The translations under genes and the position numbers were made by a program. A DNA stretch of 64,000 bases, taken from contig JAOVVO010000020.1 of the NCBI GenBank assembly GCA_028564675.1, positions 1 to 64,000 on the forward strand, given 5' to 3'. The notes under the pieces are model-generated. The model made no database searches and was not told the origin of the DNA. It was given only the letters and a program-made list of their open reading frames with translations. Below, piece by piece: positions 39,318-50,092 of the stretch (its first letter is position 1; the number at the start of each line of letters is the position of its first letter). Origin of the DNA: Onchocerca lupi. Its lineage: Eukaryota; Nematoda; Chromadorea; Rhabditida; Onchocercidae.

Positions 39318-39917
39318 TTATGTGTTCTTTTTCAAGTTTTCTTCTGCAAAATCCCAGTTAATCAAATGGTTAAGAAAAACTTTTATATAGTCAATTCTGC
39401 GGTTCTGGCAATCTAAGTAGTATGCGTGTTCCCAGACATCCATAGTAAGCAATGGCACTTGATCATAGATTAGTGGCAGGTCAGAATTTGAAGTTTTGGT
39501 GATTTTGAGTTTTCCTTTTTCAAGCACTAGCCATATCCACCCACTACCAAACTGGCTTACTCCATAACTCGAAAATTCCTCATAAAATCTATCAAAGCCA
39601 CCGATATCGTCTTGAATTTTTTTTGTGAGCAGACTGTCATCTTTAGGCTTACTGCCACCATTTTTTTTCATTGAGTTCCAATAGAAAGTATGGTTCCAAA
39701 CTTGTGCTGCATTGTTAAATATAGAAATTTTGTTACTATTACCATGAACTTTCATTATTAATTCCTCAATTTTCATGTCCGTATTTTCAACTAGCTCATT
39801 GAGCTTATTTAAATATCCTCTATGGTGCTTATCGTAGTGAAAATTCAAGGTCTTTGCAGATATGTGGGGCTCTAAAGCTGTTTTATCATATGGTAACTCA
39901 GGTAAAGTAAAACTCAT
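39318..39917 (-). CDS. sodB: superoxide dismutase (Fe type)
   Basis: 199 residues. Metal ligands are visible: His in LNFHYDKHHRGYLNKLNEL (residue ~26), His in AQVWNHTFYWNSM (~74), then Asp and His in LLTMDVWEHAYYLD (~160-164). The gap/insert pattern and GGFDRFYEEFSSYGVSQFGS suit the Fe form. It detoxifies superoxide. The ATG at 39917 has AAGAGGGT upstream. In other Anaplasmataceae sodB is linked to vir genes; here the next gene is an M16 protease. Confidence 0.96.
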   Translation of the reverse strand: MSFTLPELPYDKTALEPHISAKTLNFHYDKHHRGYLNKLNELVENTDMKIEELIMKVHGNSNKISIFNNAAQVWNHTFYWNSMKKNGGSKPKDDSLLTKKIQDDIGGFDRFYEEFSSYGVSQFGSGWIWLVLEKGKLKITKTSNSDLPLIYDQVPLLTMDVWEHAYYLDCQNRRIDYIKVFLNHLINWDFAEENLKKNT

Positions 39918-41589
39918 AAAACCCTCTTTATTCTTAACCTCCTGCGATAGTATCGTAATATATGCTTTTGTGCAACATGTAATTAATACATTTTAAATGA
40001 TGCAACAATAATTGTATATTCATTGAAAATGAAAATGTCAGAGATTTGTGAGAATTTTGGAAAAATGCTAAATATAGAAGTATTTCTCTGTAGAAAAATA
40101 ATAGTAAGATTATATAAAACTATTCCTATAAATTTATCCACTGTATTGATAGTATTGTGATCTAAAGTGAAAATTTACTTTTAGTGTTTGCACAGTTTTA
40201 AGTGATGAAAAGTATGCCTATTATGTATCTTACAGTAGAATTGATTGTAGTGCACTACTTTTATAATTCTACGATCTTTATATTTCAACATTTGTATATT
40301 TGTTATGCTTAGTAGCAAAAAGATTCGTGGGTAACAAACAACTATTACTTGGGATATTATTCAAGCTTGTTGATACGCTACTTAAAAGTGTACCAGGCAA
40401 AGTAGAAGATCATAGTTACAAAGATAACTGAATTTGTTAATGTAGTTTTAATTATATTTGTACTGCTTTTATTTAGGCTGCTACATTAATTAGTACATCA
40501 TTTACTTTGGCTGTTGATAAGATATCAGGTAAATTAAGCAAATGGAAAAGCCTGAAAGGATCTATTTCTATCAAAAAATAGTAGCGGCAGGTTTATAGTT
40601 TATGTTTCTCACATAATAAGTGCTGGTTAACATTTAGCCATAATTCTATTATGCTTATAAATTTGCTGTATAGAGTATAAAGTGTGAAAGATTTTGTAAC
40701 TGTTAAAAGAAAGATGATTTAATGGTATCTGTTTGTCAGGATAAAGAAAAAAACTTTATCAATTTTAGGATTCAATTAAGGTGCAAGAGATTTATTGAAA
40801 TATAAGAACGAGAGTCTACTTGATAAGACATTAATCAGTGTTTTGAGTGCAAAAGCAGTTTATGATATAAGGAGTTATTTAGGAAATATAGCGAAGGTAG
40901 ATCAGCTTGTTTGATATACTATTTATTATCTAAAGTGATAGATTTTTTTTATTGATGCTGAAGGAGATATCAAAAAGGAGGTGAAAATTTTCGTACTATG
41001 CAATTTACTAATAACAAGATCAATGATGAGCTATTGATACTTGGTATCAGCCTAATTCATAAATTGGTAGTATTTAGAGATAAGTAATTAGTGAGTGAAA
41101 AATATAGAATCATTGAATTTTTTAGTATGTTAGATATGAATACTCTATATTTAGAGTTACGTGTTATATTAAATTTCACTTTACGGTATCAAGTTAGCTG
41201 TTATGGGAATATTGGATCTAATAGTCACTTTGATAAAATAGACGATGTGCTGAAAACTGGTATAGAGTATTTTTTTATAAAGATTACCACAGTAATGATT
41301 CTTATAGGTATATTGACAAGAATAAAGTTGCTCTTTGATTTTGCATTAACTATGATGTAAAAAGACATCTAAAATGGTTAATCCTATATATTCTGCCATT
41401 AATAAGCGGTTGCTAAAATAAAGATCACTCAATATGCAATAATTTATGAAAATATAGCCTTAGAAACTGGCAGTAAAGCTTAACACTTAGCCAAAGTGGC
41501 CTTCTAGAAAGTTGTTTTTTATCTATTATGTTGAGCTTAAACTTATCTTTTTATATAAAGACTTAAGTTTATCTGTAAAGTTGAGTTAC
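39918..41589. other. 1.7 kb decayed stretch
   Basis: No intact gene. Some plus-strand pieces read like protein, e.g. LLDKTLISVLSAKAVYDIRS near 40815-40880. A frame of 89 codons at 41091-41360 has no recognisable motif. I read this as remnants of unidentified genes. Confidence 0.45.
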
Positions 41590-42660
41590 TGCTGAGCTGC
41601 ACTGCTTTTGGTATTGTTTTCACAAAATGGTGTTAATGCTAGAGTAATTCTGGACGAGGGAATATTTTATGTGAACTGGACAATAAAAATAGATTTGAGA
41701 TTTGGTAATCCTTTTAACAAGGATTCTTTTAATATTCAGCCTAAAAATAAGGTTTCGAGTTATTCGTACTTGCTCTTTCTTTATTTACAGTAAGTTTATC
41801 CAATTATCTAAATACTCAAATGGGTTTTAATGTTGTAAACCTAAAAATGTTAGACATAGAAAAATTAGACATGAAGAATGGTATTTACCATTAAAAGCCA
41901 GGACCTTGGTTAGGTTGAATATGGTAAAAAAGCTTAATTAGCCAGAGTATACTGATTGATACTTCAAAAAGTTATACAGCTGCTTGTAAGGTAAGTGATT
42001 GCCGGATAAACTATGCAAATTTACGTGATGGTGAAAAGAAGAATAATAGTATTAAGTATGATAAAAACATGATCTTTTGGATTAAATCCAATATTTATTA
42101 TGATGATAATAAACTTAAACTAAAGTTAGAGCAACAGATAATAAGCTATATATCTCCTGTAATTTATAACTTTTCAACTGAAACTTAATTGTGTGCTAGG
42201 GAAAATGACTTACAACATAGCGATTTAGTTGCTACTAATCTTTCCTATAAAAATGGTCTGTCAGATGACATAAATTTTACTGCTGCTTTAACTGGTAAAT
42301 TTACGAGGAAAAATTTAGCTGATTGTGCAAGTAAAACTCCTAATGAGTGTAAAATGCTGTAATCAATTACTACACTGAAATTTAGCTTGAAATGAGAGTT
42401 ATTTGGTCTTGATTGCATTTTTTTATACGGTAGTGGTAGTAAATTTGGGGAAAAGTATGATCATGAAGTAAACAACATCATTACACAAATGCAGGTATTA
42501 CTTACTGCTCTGATTCTCATAGATTAAGCTTAGCATGTTTTAATAGTGGTTAGGGTGTGTGTTATACGAACAGATTAACATTATATACTCTAGGTCTTGA
42601 AAATTCTCTTTTTATGAGCACTTCATTCTATTCGATATTGTAAAATTTAATTCTGAAGAA
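41590..42660 (+). pseudogene. remnant of an exported-type Cys-containing protein
   Basis: Plus-strand pieces in shifting frames read as one extracytoplasmic protein. They include WTIKIDLRFGNPFNKDSFNI with QPKNKV near 41680-41760, SYTAACKVSDCRINYANLRD near 41960-42020, NGLSDDINFTAALTGKFTRK and NLADCASKTPNECKML near 42250-42360, then FGEKYDHEVNNIITQ and HRLSLACFNSG near 42450-42550. Paired Cys and polar composition suggest export. The family is not recognised. It resembles in style, but not clearly in sequence, the dead secreted gene at 29.8-32.6 kb. Confidence 0.5.
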
Positions 42661-42799
42661 ACATTAAAAAGTTCGAAACCAACTCTGATTACGTGGTTTT
42701 GGTTAATTAAAGTTAAATTTTTAATAAATACATATAGTGGTTCAGGTAGTTTTGTTTTACTTAATAGCTGATTTACCGCGTTATTATCCTTGATAATAT

Positions 42800-43800
42800 T
42801 GCTATATTAAGAAATGTTGTAATTATTAATCTTACTTACTGATATTACTTTAGTTATGTTTTTTGGTTATTTAGTTCTAGTAGAAGTGAAAACCTTTTTG
42901 TGCTTGTAAATTTAAGCATCAAAAGAATTTTGCTGTTTATGGTGCCTTTTATTGTCTTTACGTTAATATTTAGCAGTGCTAACAATCTTAGTAGTAAGAT
43001 ATAAGATTTATATTGTTGCTTATTGTAACGATTTTCTTATTGAATCTAGCTTCAAGTTTAATCGCTTACTTGATTAGGCGTTTTATCTACAAAACACTTA
43101 TTTAATATAAGATATAACATATAAGAGCAATTACTTTTCATGGTCGTTTAAGCTACCTGTACTGCTCTCTAACTTTCATGTTCTTGTTTATGGATTTATG
43201 TCCAGCATAATGATATCTGTATTTCTATTAAGGATAAGTGAAAAACTTTCATACAAAATATCAGGTTTGACTTCAGTTATTCAAATATTTATACTCGGTC
43301 TTACTTTCAAAGGCAGCATGACCAGGTCTTATCTTGTAATATTTAAAGGATGACTCAGTAATTTTTGTTATTATAACGTTTGTTTACTTCTATATTTTTC
43401 TTTTGCTGGGGCAGCAACTTCATTCAAAATCCCAAGTTAGGTAACTAGTGTAGGCAATATGATGCTAGCATTTATTACTGCAATGAGTACAATGTCTAGG
43501 TAATGCAATCTTGTCGGTTGCTCTTGCCAGCAAGTAAAAAACGTGAAGCAATCTGATATAGTATTATTTATTGTGCTGATAACTACTGGCTTTTACCTGT
43601 GGGTAGTTGCTTTTTTATTATAATATTATCGATTATAATTACTTCTGGTTGTGCGTTATCATATAATAGACTATGTAACTTTCCTTCTCTATTTTTATTG
43701 TTTAAGTTTGCTACCGTTGCGGTTTAGTAGAAGGAATTATAGTAATGTTATCTATTTCTTGAGGAGTGTCCTAAGTTCTCTCAGGAAATACTTTTGTTAA
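42800..43800 (+). pseudogene. remnant of a dicarboxylate/amino acid:cation symporter (DAACS family)
   Basis: Hydrophobic pieces in several frames follow the order of the DAACS (GltP/DctA) fold. Near 42890-42970 there is ENLFVLVNLSIKRILLFMVP with FIVFTLIFSS, matching the KMLIPLVFxSLV helix. Near 43210-43320 helices such as MISVFLLRISEKLSYKI and TSVIQIFILGLTF can be read. Near 43400-43500, AGAATSFKIPS then MMLAFITAMSTMS corresponds to the S-A-TLP hairpin. Near 43590-43650, LLPVGSCFFIIILSI matches the helix after it. Near 43705-43755, FATVAV-x-GIIVMLS is the PGGGIIVML motif. Stops and frameshifts are frequent. The family call is by motif order only. Confidence 0.55.
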
Positions 43801-43907
43801 CTACTGCATGATATATAGCGTTTGATTTGATAATAATTTTAGTGAATGTTATAGATGAATGGTGCCTTTACTGTAATATTTGCAAAGCTTTATAGTAAAC
43901 TTAAATA

Positions 43908-44501
43908 ATGTCCATTCTAGCAATTGATACTGTAGGTTCTAGTAGCTCAATAGCGATAATCGATCATGGTGGTAGGTGTTTAGTAGAACACAATTCTACT
44001 AGTAATAGTCACGTAGAGTCGTTTTTTCAAATTTTAGATGCTCTGTTCAGTAAGCATAACTATACTTACAATGAAATAGACCATTTAGTGGTAGTAGTTG
44101 GACCTGGGAGTTTTACTGGAATTAGAGTTGGTATATCAGCTGCAAAAGGCATAAATCTTGTTACAGATAAGCCATTGTATGGAGTTAGTACACTAGAAGT
44201 TCAGGCATACGCAATATCATTGCTTCATACAAATAGTAAAAAAAATATTAGGGCTATAATTAAAAATGCTCAAGGGTTTTATACACAATTATTTAGTTTC
44301 AATTTATTACCACTATCATATCCAACTGTAGTACGTAACATTGCTGAATCCCAGTATCTAGATACTGGGATAATAAGCAATAACTGCACTACATATATGG
44401 ATTGTAGTTTACCTGTATTAAATGCTAGCCATGCAGGACTATTAGCCTATTACAGACTAGAAAATAAACAGAAGCTAGGTGAAGTTAAAGCTCTTTATTA
44501 A
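43908..44501 (+). CDS. tsaB: tRNA threonylcarbamoyladenosine biosynthesis protein TsaB
   Basis: Partner of TsaD and TsaE in making t6A37 in ANN-decoding tRNAs. It has 197 residues (E. coli 231). The ASKHA N-terminus MSILAIDTVGSSSSIAIIDH, the HVESFFQILDALF helix and the signature VVGPGSFTGIRVGISAAKG near residue 65 are clear. The C-terminal half is weakly conserved. At 44348-44371 the coding sequence contains a perfect 24-base palindrome encoding the in-frame residues SQYLDTGI (about residues 148-155). The rimI gene that often accompanies tsaB is absent; the region after it is decayed. Confidence 0.92.
   Translation: MSILAIDTVGSSSSIAIIDHGGRCLVEHNSTSNSHVESFFQILDALFSKHNYTYNEIDHLVVVVGPGSFTGIRVGISAAKGINLVTDKPLYGVSTLEVQAYAISLLHTNSKKNIRAIIKNAQGFYTQLFSFNLLPLSYPTVVRNIAESQYLDTGIISNNCTTYMDCSLPVLNASHAGLLAYYRLENKQKLGEVKALY
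44348..44371. repeat. 24-base perfect palindrome inside tsaB
   Basis: The half-site ATCCCAGTATCT is followed by its exact reverse complement AGATACTGGGAT. The insertion leaves the tsaB frame open. Its outer arm ATCCCAGT is shared with the intergenic palindrome at 35822-35845. This fits the protein-coding palindromic elements described for Rickettsia and Wolbachia. Confidence 0.8.
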
Positions 44502-46282
44502 AATCTTTATTAAAATGAGTCTGGATATATGAGCCTATTGTAAGTTAACCTTTTACATAAACTCTATCAATTTGGCTAAATCTGTGCATCTGAAATATTA
44601 TTTCCTCAACTACTTCCTTATACTCATATTTGAATTTCCTATCTCTATGGCATTAGGTGGTATAAATAAATTATGAGTTCTAAATTTTTTTATAACGCTA
44701 CTTATATTAGTTGCTTTCCTATTTTTCCTCTGTCTTTTTAATTTAATATGCTTTTGTAGTATATATAGCTTACATTTGAGCACTATAGAAAGAATTCTTG
44801 TATTCATTCTTTTGTTAAGTTCTATTACTGAGTTGTGTATTTTTATGTTGTATTTACTATTTTCTATCAATTTGTCAATAAATATGTAATTTTTTGAACG
44901 AATTGATAAGCCTCTATTGCCTGAAGCATAATTTATCTAATATTATATTCTGTCTTGTACTTCTTTATGGATTTGGTCGTGTTCAAAGATATTATCATAT
45001 ATAAAATGAATTTGAGTGTTGTTGGAGAAGTTGCTATTTATAATCAGCGTATCTAGATAATTCTATTGCCGTAGAAAGCCTACCACTCCCTAAAAAGGCA
45101 ATAATATAGAAGCAGATTTTGCAATTTTACTTTGATTTTATATGAAAATTTCTGTTATTTTTTTCTTTGTGTTAATGTTTATTATATTTTTATGATTTTA
45201 AAATTTATATTCATAATAACATGAAGCTTAAGCCTTAAAACATTTAAAATATTACATAGTAAAGTTATTTTTGCGATTGAGATATTATGTAATTTGAAAA
45301 TATAAATTCTGTGTAATCTTCGTAGATTACTATATAACAGCTGGTTTTTACTAAGAATTGACAACTTTTCTTTTCCTGATTTACTCTTGACTTTGAACTG
45401 GAGGTGGTGTTAGTTTACTATGAGCTTCTTTTCTTATATAAGCTTTTAGGAGATCTTAACTAGGAGTTATGTTATTAGCAAAGAGCGAGGTAAAAAAGGA
45501 AGTAGTTTATACTTGTCAAGATTTTCTGTTTTACCTTGAAATGGGTGATTGTACATATACTCATCTATTAGTGTGTTCTGAAGATTAATGGTCATTCTAC
45601 ATTTATCCATTTGATATATGTTTTAGTGAGGTGAATAAAAATTTATTGATGTCAAATGTTATTTGATGGGAGTGTGGTTAAAGATCAAAGAATATTAATA
45701 AGTAAAGCTGGTTATATAATCGACGATTTTATTTATCAAGCAAGAGAGGGGGGATATTCAGGTAATTTTTTCACCTGTATGCGCCTTTTATTGTGGTAGT
45801 TTTTTCCTTAAAGATGGATAAACTGCTTCCATAGGTATATGGATACTGCACTTTATATGATTGGACATCTTATCATGATGATAGTTTTTCGGTGTTTGAT
45901 AATGTGAAGGAGAGAAGATTAATGGCTGATTTGAAAGAAATTTTGTGATGTTTTAGTATACGATCATGGATCTATAACGTATAGTTGGGCTATACAAGAA
46001 GTAATGTTTTACACTATTACTTGGAAAAGCGTATAAAATTCAATGTTTAATGTTAGCGAAGAGTATGGAATTATCAATTTCAAGTGAAGGAATTCATTTA
46101 AAAGCTGTAAGTAATCTTTTGTCTTTCGAAAGTAATCTTGATAAGAAATTGGCATGCGTAAATTAGACTAATAAAAAGCAAGTTATAATAGGCTTCTTTT
46201 TAATTCTAAATAAATTTGTTGGTTTATTATACGTTTCTTTTCATGTATAAAGTTATAGCAAGTTTTTATAGAAGGTTGTTTT
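44502..46282. other. 1.8 kb decayed stretch
   Basis: No intact gene. Plus-strand pieces at about 45470-45560 (MLLAKSEVKKEVVYTCQDFL) and 45850-45950 (YDWTSYHDDSFSVFDNVKER) look like fragments of a dead gene of unknown family. Minus-strand frames at 44610-44870 and 45182-45364 are low-complexity chance frames. Confidence 0.45.
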
Positions 46283-47431
46283 ATGGGTAAAATTGTAGAG
46301 ATCAGGGCGCCAGAAATTCTTGGTGGTGAATCAGTTACGGAAGGTATAGTTAAAATAAAGAGGAATATTGGTGAAACAGTAAAAGTAGATGACTTAATCT
46401 TTGAAGTTGAAACTGACAAAGCAGCACTTGAATTAACCGCAGAAGCTTCAGGGGAAATAACTGAATTTCTTGTAAAAGAAGATGATATAGTAAGCCCAGG
46501 TCAGTTATTAGCAAGGCTTTCTGTAAGGGAGGTGCAAGAAGATAAAAGTGAAATCCCTGCTAGAAGAGACGCTCCATCAGCTCGTAAAATTATGGAAGAG
46601 AATGCAATCAGTATAGAAAGTGTTAAAGGAACTGGGATGGGAGGCAGAATAACGAAAGCAGATGTAGCTCATATAAGCAAAACTGAACAGCCTACAATAT
46701 ATGAACTGCCAGAAAGTGTAATAAGTGGAGAGCAAAGAGAAAAGCGAATAAAAATGAGTAAGATAAGGCAAGTAATTGCTGCTCGTTTGAAAGCTTCACA
46801 AAACACTGCTGCAACACTGACTACATTTAATGAGATTGATATGCAAAGTGTAATGAATCTAAGAGCAAAATATAAAGAAATTTTCGAAAAGAAATATGGG
46901 ATAAAACTCGGTTTCATGTCCTTTTTTATAAAGGCGGCGGTACAAGCTTTGAAAGAAATTCCTGAAATTAACGCTGAAATTTCAGGCGATGAAATTGTAT
47001 ATAAACATTACTATGACATAGGTGTTGCTGTTGGCACTGATAAGGGTCTTGTTGTGCCAGTTATTCGGAGTGCTGATCAGATATCATTCGCGGAAATTGA
47101 GTTAACCTTAGCTACCCTTGGTAAAAGAGCCCGCGAAGGTAAGTTACAGGTGTCGGAAATGGAAGGTGCAACGTTTACCATCTCAAACGGTGGAATATAT
47201 GGTTCACTTTTTTCCACTCCGATAATAAATCCTCCACAGTCTGGCATACTTGGGATGCATTCAATACAGAACAGGCCGGTTGCTGTGGGTAACTCAATTG
47301 AAATTAGGCCTATAATGTACATTGCCCTTTCTTACGACCACAAAATAGTTGACGGCAAAGGAGCGGTAACTTTTCTTGTTAAAATAAAAAATTATATAGA
47401 AGATCCAAATCGGTTAATTTTGGGAGTATGA
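46283..47431 (+). CDS. sucB: 2-oxoglutarate dehydrogenase E2 (dihydrolipoamide succinyltransferase)
   Basis: Core of the 2-oxoglutarate dehydrogenase complex of the TCA cycle. It has 382 residues. The lipoyl domain has Lys46 in EVETDKAALELTAEASG and begins IVEIRAPEILGGESVTEGIV, a SucB-type start (E-S-x-x-E-G). The peripheral subunit-binding domain is around residues 95-130 (PSARKIMEENAISIESVKGT, then GMGGRITKADV). The catalytic domain ends in ALSYDHKIVDGKGAVTFLV with the active-site His. The ATG at 46283 is preceded by AGAAGGTTG. No sucA is next to it; flanks are decayed. Confidence 0.96.
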   Translation: MGKIVEIRAPEILGGESVTEGIVKIKRNIGETVKVDDLIFEVETDKAALELTAEASGEITEFLVKEDDIVSPGQLLARLSVREVQEDKSEIPARRDAPSARKIMEENAISIESVKGTGMGGRITKADVAHISKTEQPTIYELPESVISGEQREKRIKMSKIRQVIAARLKASQNTAATLTTFNEIDMQSVMNLRAKYKEIFEKKYGIKLGFMSFFIKAAVQALKEIPEINAEISGDEIVYKHYYDIGVAVGTDKGLVVPVIRSADQISFAEIELTLATLGKRAREGKLQVSEMEGATFTISNGGIYGSLFSTPIINPPQSGILGMHSIQNRPVAVGNSIEIRPIMYIALSYDHKIVDGKGAVTFLVKIKNYIEDPNRLILGV

Positions 47432-47479
47432 TTCAAGTGAGTTATTATTAATTCAATGTTGCTAAAAACCTAAATATCA

Positions 47480-49570
47480 TCTAGTTCACCAATAATTTAA
47501 CAACTTTTGGGCTATCAGGTATATGATGTTTTCAAGAAGGTCAGGACTGTTTTAAATAATTCTTTTGGTTTTTGAAAATTATCCAGAGCACCGTAAACAG
47601 TACTGAAATTTGCGAGCAATTTAGCAACTTCAAAATGATTAAGGTTCATAGTGTTTTTCTTTAATTGTCAAAGCCTGTTTAAATGACGTTTTTGCTTTTT
47701 GATGATTACTTAAAAAACCAGGTAATATATATCAAGGCTTTTCAGGTGTAATAGCAATTTAGAAATGATCAAGATCGTAATGTTTCTCATCATCTACTAA
47801 GGAGCTAATTCAAGCAACTCCTTTTGCTTTTTAGGATTGCCTAAGTCAGAGTATCTATCATCAATTCATGTTAGTAAATTTTTAAGATAATTCTTCTCTA
47901 TTTTTTCTTTTCTAGAGAATTGTCTTTTAGTTAATTATCTATGTTTAAATAGAAATACATTCTAAATATGATGATAGTTGCTATTTCTTAGCACAATCTT
48001 CAATTTATCCCTATTATAAGGGAAACTTTCTTTTAATCTTTAAAAGACAGTTTTTATTTCTTTTTTATTTTCCGCTTCTCTGACTTTAGTCTTATTATCT
48101 CCTGAACCAAGTATGCATACTAACTATACTATAATCTTTGTTGATAGTTAATATAGAATAGCTTATTAATATTCCTTATTCTTTATAGGAAGTTTCTGAA
48201 GAAGAGTTATTTTTTTATCAGAGGAGATTTCTAATCGAACCTGAGGGATAGAGTTGTCACCTAAATAAGTACAAGCAGTAGATCAGTTGGCTACCAGTAA
48301 ATATAAGGATCTTTTTTGTTGTTTTCTACTGTATGCCTATTATACACTATTACCGCAATCTCTCTATTAGACCTGAATGGGGATGTTTTAAAACGATGTT
48401 TTATCAGACAATAAAGTTTGTTTTCTATCATTATAATTTTTAAATAGTCTGAGATATTTATATACGTTTTCTTTATGGGCATTTGCTTAGGCTAAAGTTA
48501 AGGGTAATAACTTAGTGTCTTCGCTAATGCATCTACTTCTTGGATTGTGTCTAGTCTTTCTCCTTTTATTTCTGGTGTTTAAAGAATATGGCTACTTAAC
48601 TCTTCAGGTTTAAAAGCATCGCTAGAATTAGTGTTCTATGGTTTTGTCCAGCTAAATTTATAACGGGAAGTTAATAATGTCTTTTTTTGCAGGAAATAAG
48701 CCTGCTGTATTTTTATAATTAGGGGAAATTATAGTATGTTAGTAACCGTTCGGTACGTTTAGGTTATTTTAGCTAACTTTTAACACACTTAACATGATCT
48801 TCTTCAAAAACGTTTTCTTCGTAACCATAAGTAATGCTTGGTTTACATCCTAATTTGATGTATTCATTGAATAATGTTGTTGTCACCAACATCTAGGTAT
48901 TTTTTTATTTTATCTAATAGTACTTTTCTGTCAATAAAATTCTAATTTCAGATAAAGGTTTGCTAAAATTCATCTAGATTTCCTTTAGGTTTGAGACTAC
49001 GAAAATGTTCTATAGCTTCCTTAAAATAATCGTCTTTTCTTGTTAAATAAGAAAACTTTGCAGCTTACATTCTTCCTATCACTTTCTACCTTCCCGCTCG
49101 CAAAATCAAAAACCGTGTCAATGTCTTGTTTTATCTGATATTTTATCTGTATTTCCTGCTTCTTTCTGAATAATGATATCTAATCCTTAGCGATTAGGTT
49201 GATTAACTACAAACCTTAATCTAAGTAAAAGAATTTTCTATTTCACTATCACTACTACAACTGAAGTATTTTTAGCTCAGTATGATTTTTTATCTTATAG
49301 CATGTTTCTTTTTGACTTTAATAAATATTTTAAATGTTGTCGTTTGTTAACTTTAACTCTTCCAGGGTGCTCTCTAATATCAATATACTGCTTTGCTTTT
49401 CTGTGCCTTTTTAAAAAATTCATACTAATATCAGTATAAATGACGAATATAGCATCATTGTTCTTGTATTTAGGTTTTGCTTGATCTTAAAGGTAGGATC
49501 CAAAAAGTATTTGTTTAACCCAAAATCTTTTTTTACAGCTTTCTATTATTTCCATTAATAAACAAATCTT
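47480..49570 (-). pseudogene. dead gene(s) with tetratricopeptide repeats
   Basis: On the minus strand the part at 47880-47500 reads as broken kinesin-light-chain-type TPR units: LGNPKKQKELLELAP, then EKHYDLDHF and AITPEKP, then SNHQKAKTSFKQALTIKEKH and a next H-F-VA-L unit. The repeat pattern LGNPxKxKELLExALxIxExHYGPDHFEVA is typical of Wolbachia TPR proteins. Further upstream on the same strand, 49070-48960 reads AAKFSYLTRKDDYFKEAIEH with FRSLKPKGNL, also TPR-like. Near 49510-49320 NDAIFVIYTDISMNFLKRHR is another open piece of unknown family. Stops and frameshifts are dense. Whether this is one long gene or two is unclear. Such proteins are thought to mediate protein-protein contacts, possibly with the host. 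Confidence 0.6.
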
Positions 49571-50092
49571 TAAAAGTAGTATTTTTGAGGCACAATGTAT
49601 ATTGTAGTACTTAGATTAAACTGAGATAGTTTTTGATTTGTTTTCTTGTCTTTTTATCTTCAAAAGAAATAATCATCAAAAACTCCAAAGCCTTTCATGG
49701 TTAATGCTAACCAAAAGTCAATTTTACTACTTAGTCTATGGGGGTAGATATAGTATTAACAATTTTACTTAAAATTTATGACCTTAATCATCTGTTGGTC
49801 AGCTGATTCTCTTTTTTAGATATAGGCTTGTTAAGCTTTTAAAACTGTTTATTTTCTATTTACATTTTACTAAAAACTTCATTTTATATAAAAATTAAAG
49901 ATTATTAAATATCTAAAATAATGTAACCAATTCTTTATATATTAACGAAAAAGCTTTCTAAGCAAAAGATCAGCAAGTCGTTTTTATTCACTGCCTTAAT
50001 ATGTAAGTAAAGATGCTCTAAATCGAATATGTCATTGCTGCAGGTTGTGTTTGGTAATATAATCTCATATTTAATGGGCGTTAATTAAGTTT
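49571..50092. other. gene-free stretch upstream of secA
   Basis: About 500 AT-rich bases with no readable gene; it probably holds the secA promoter, but I could not pick a convincing -35/-10 pair. Confidence 0.4.

Noticed and set aside
44610..44870. 86-codon minus-strand open frame after tsaB
   Set aside because: Lys/Asn/Ile-rich sequence without motif, in a decayed stretch; cannot be supported as a gene.
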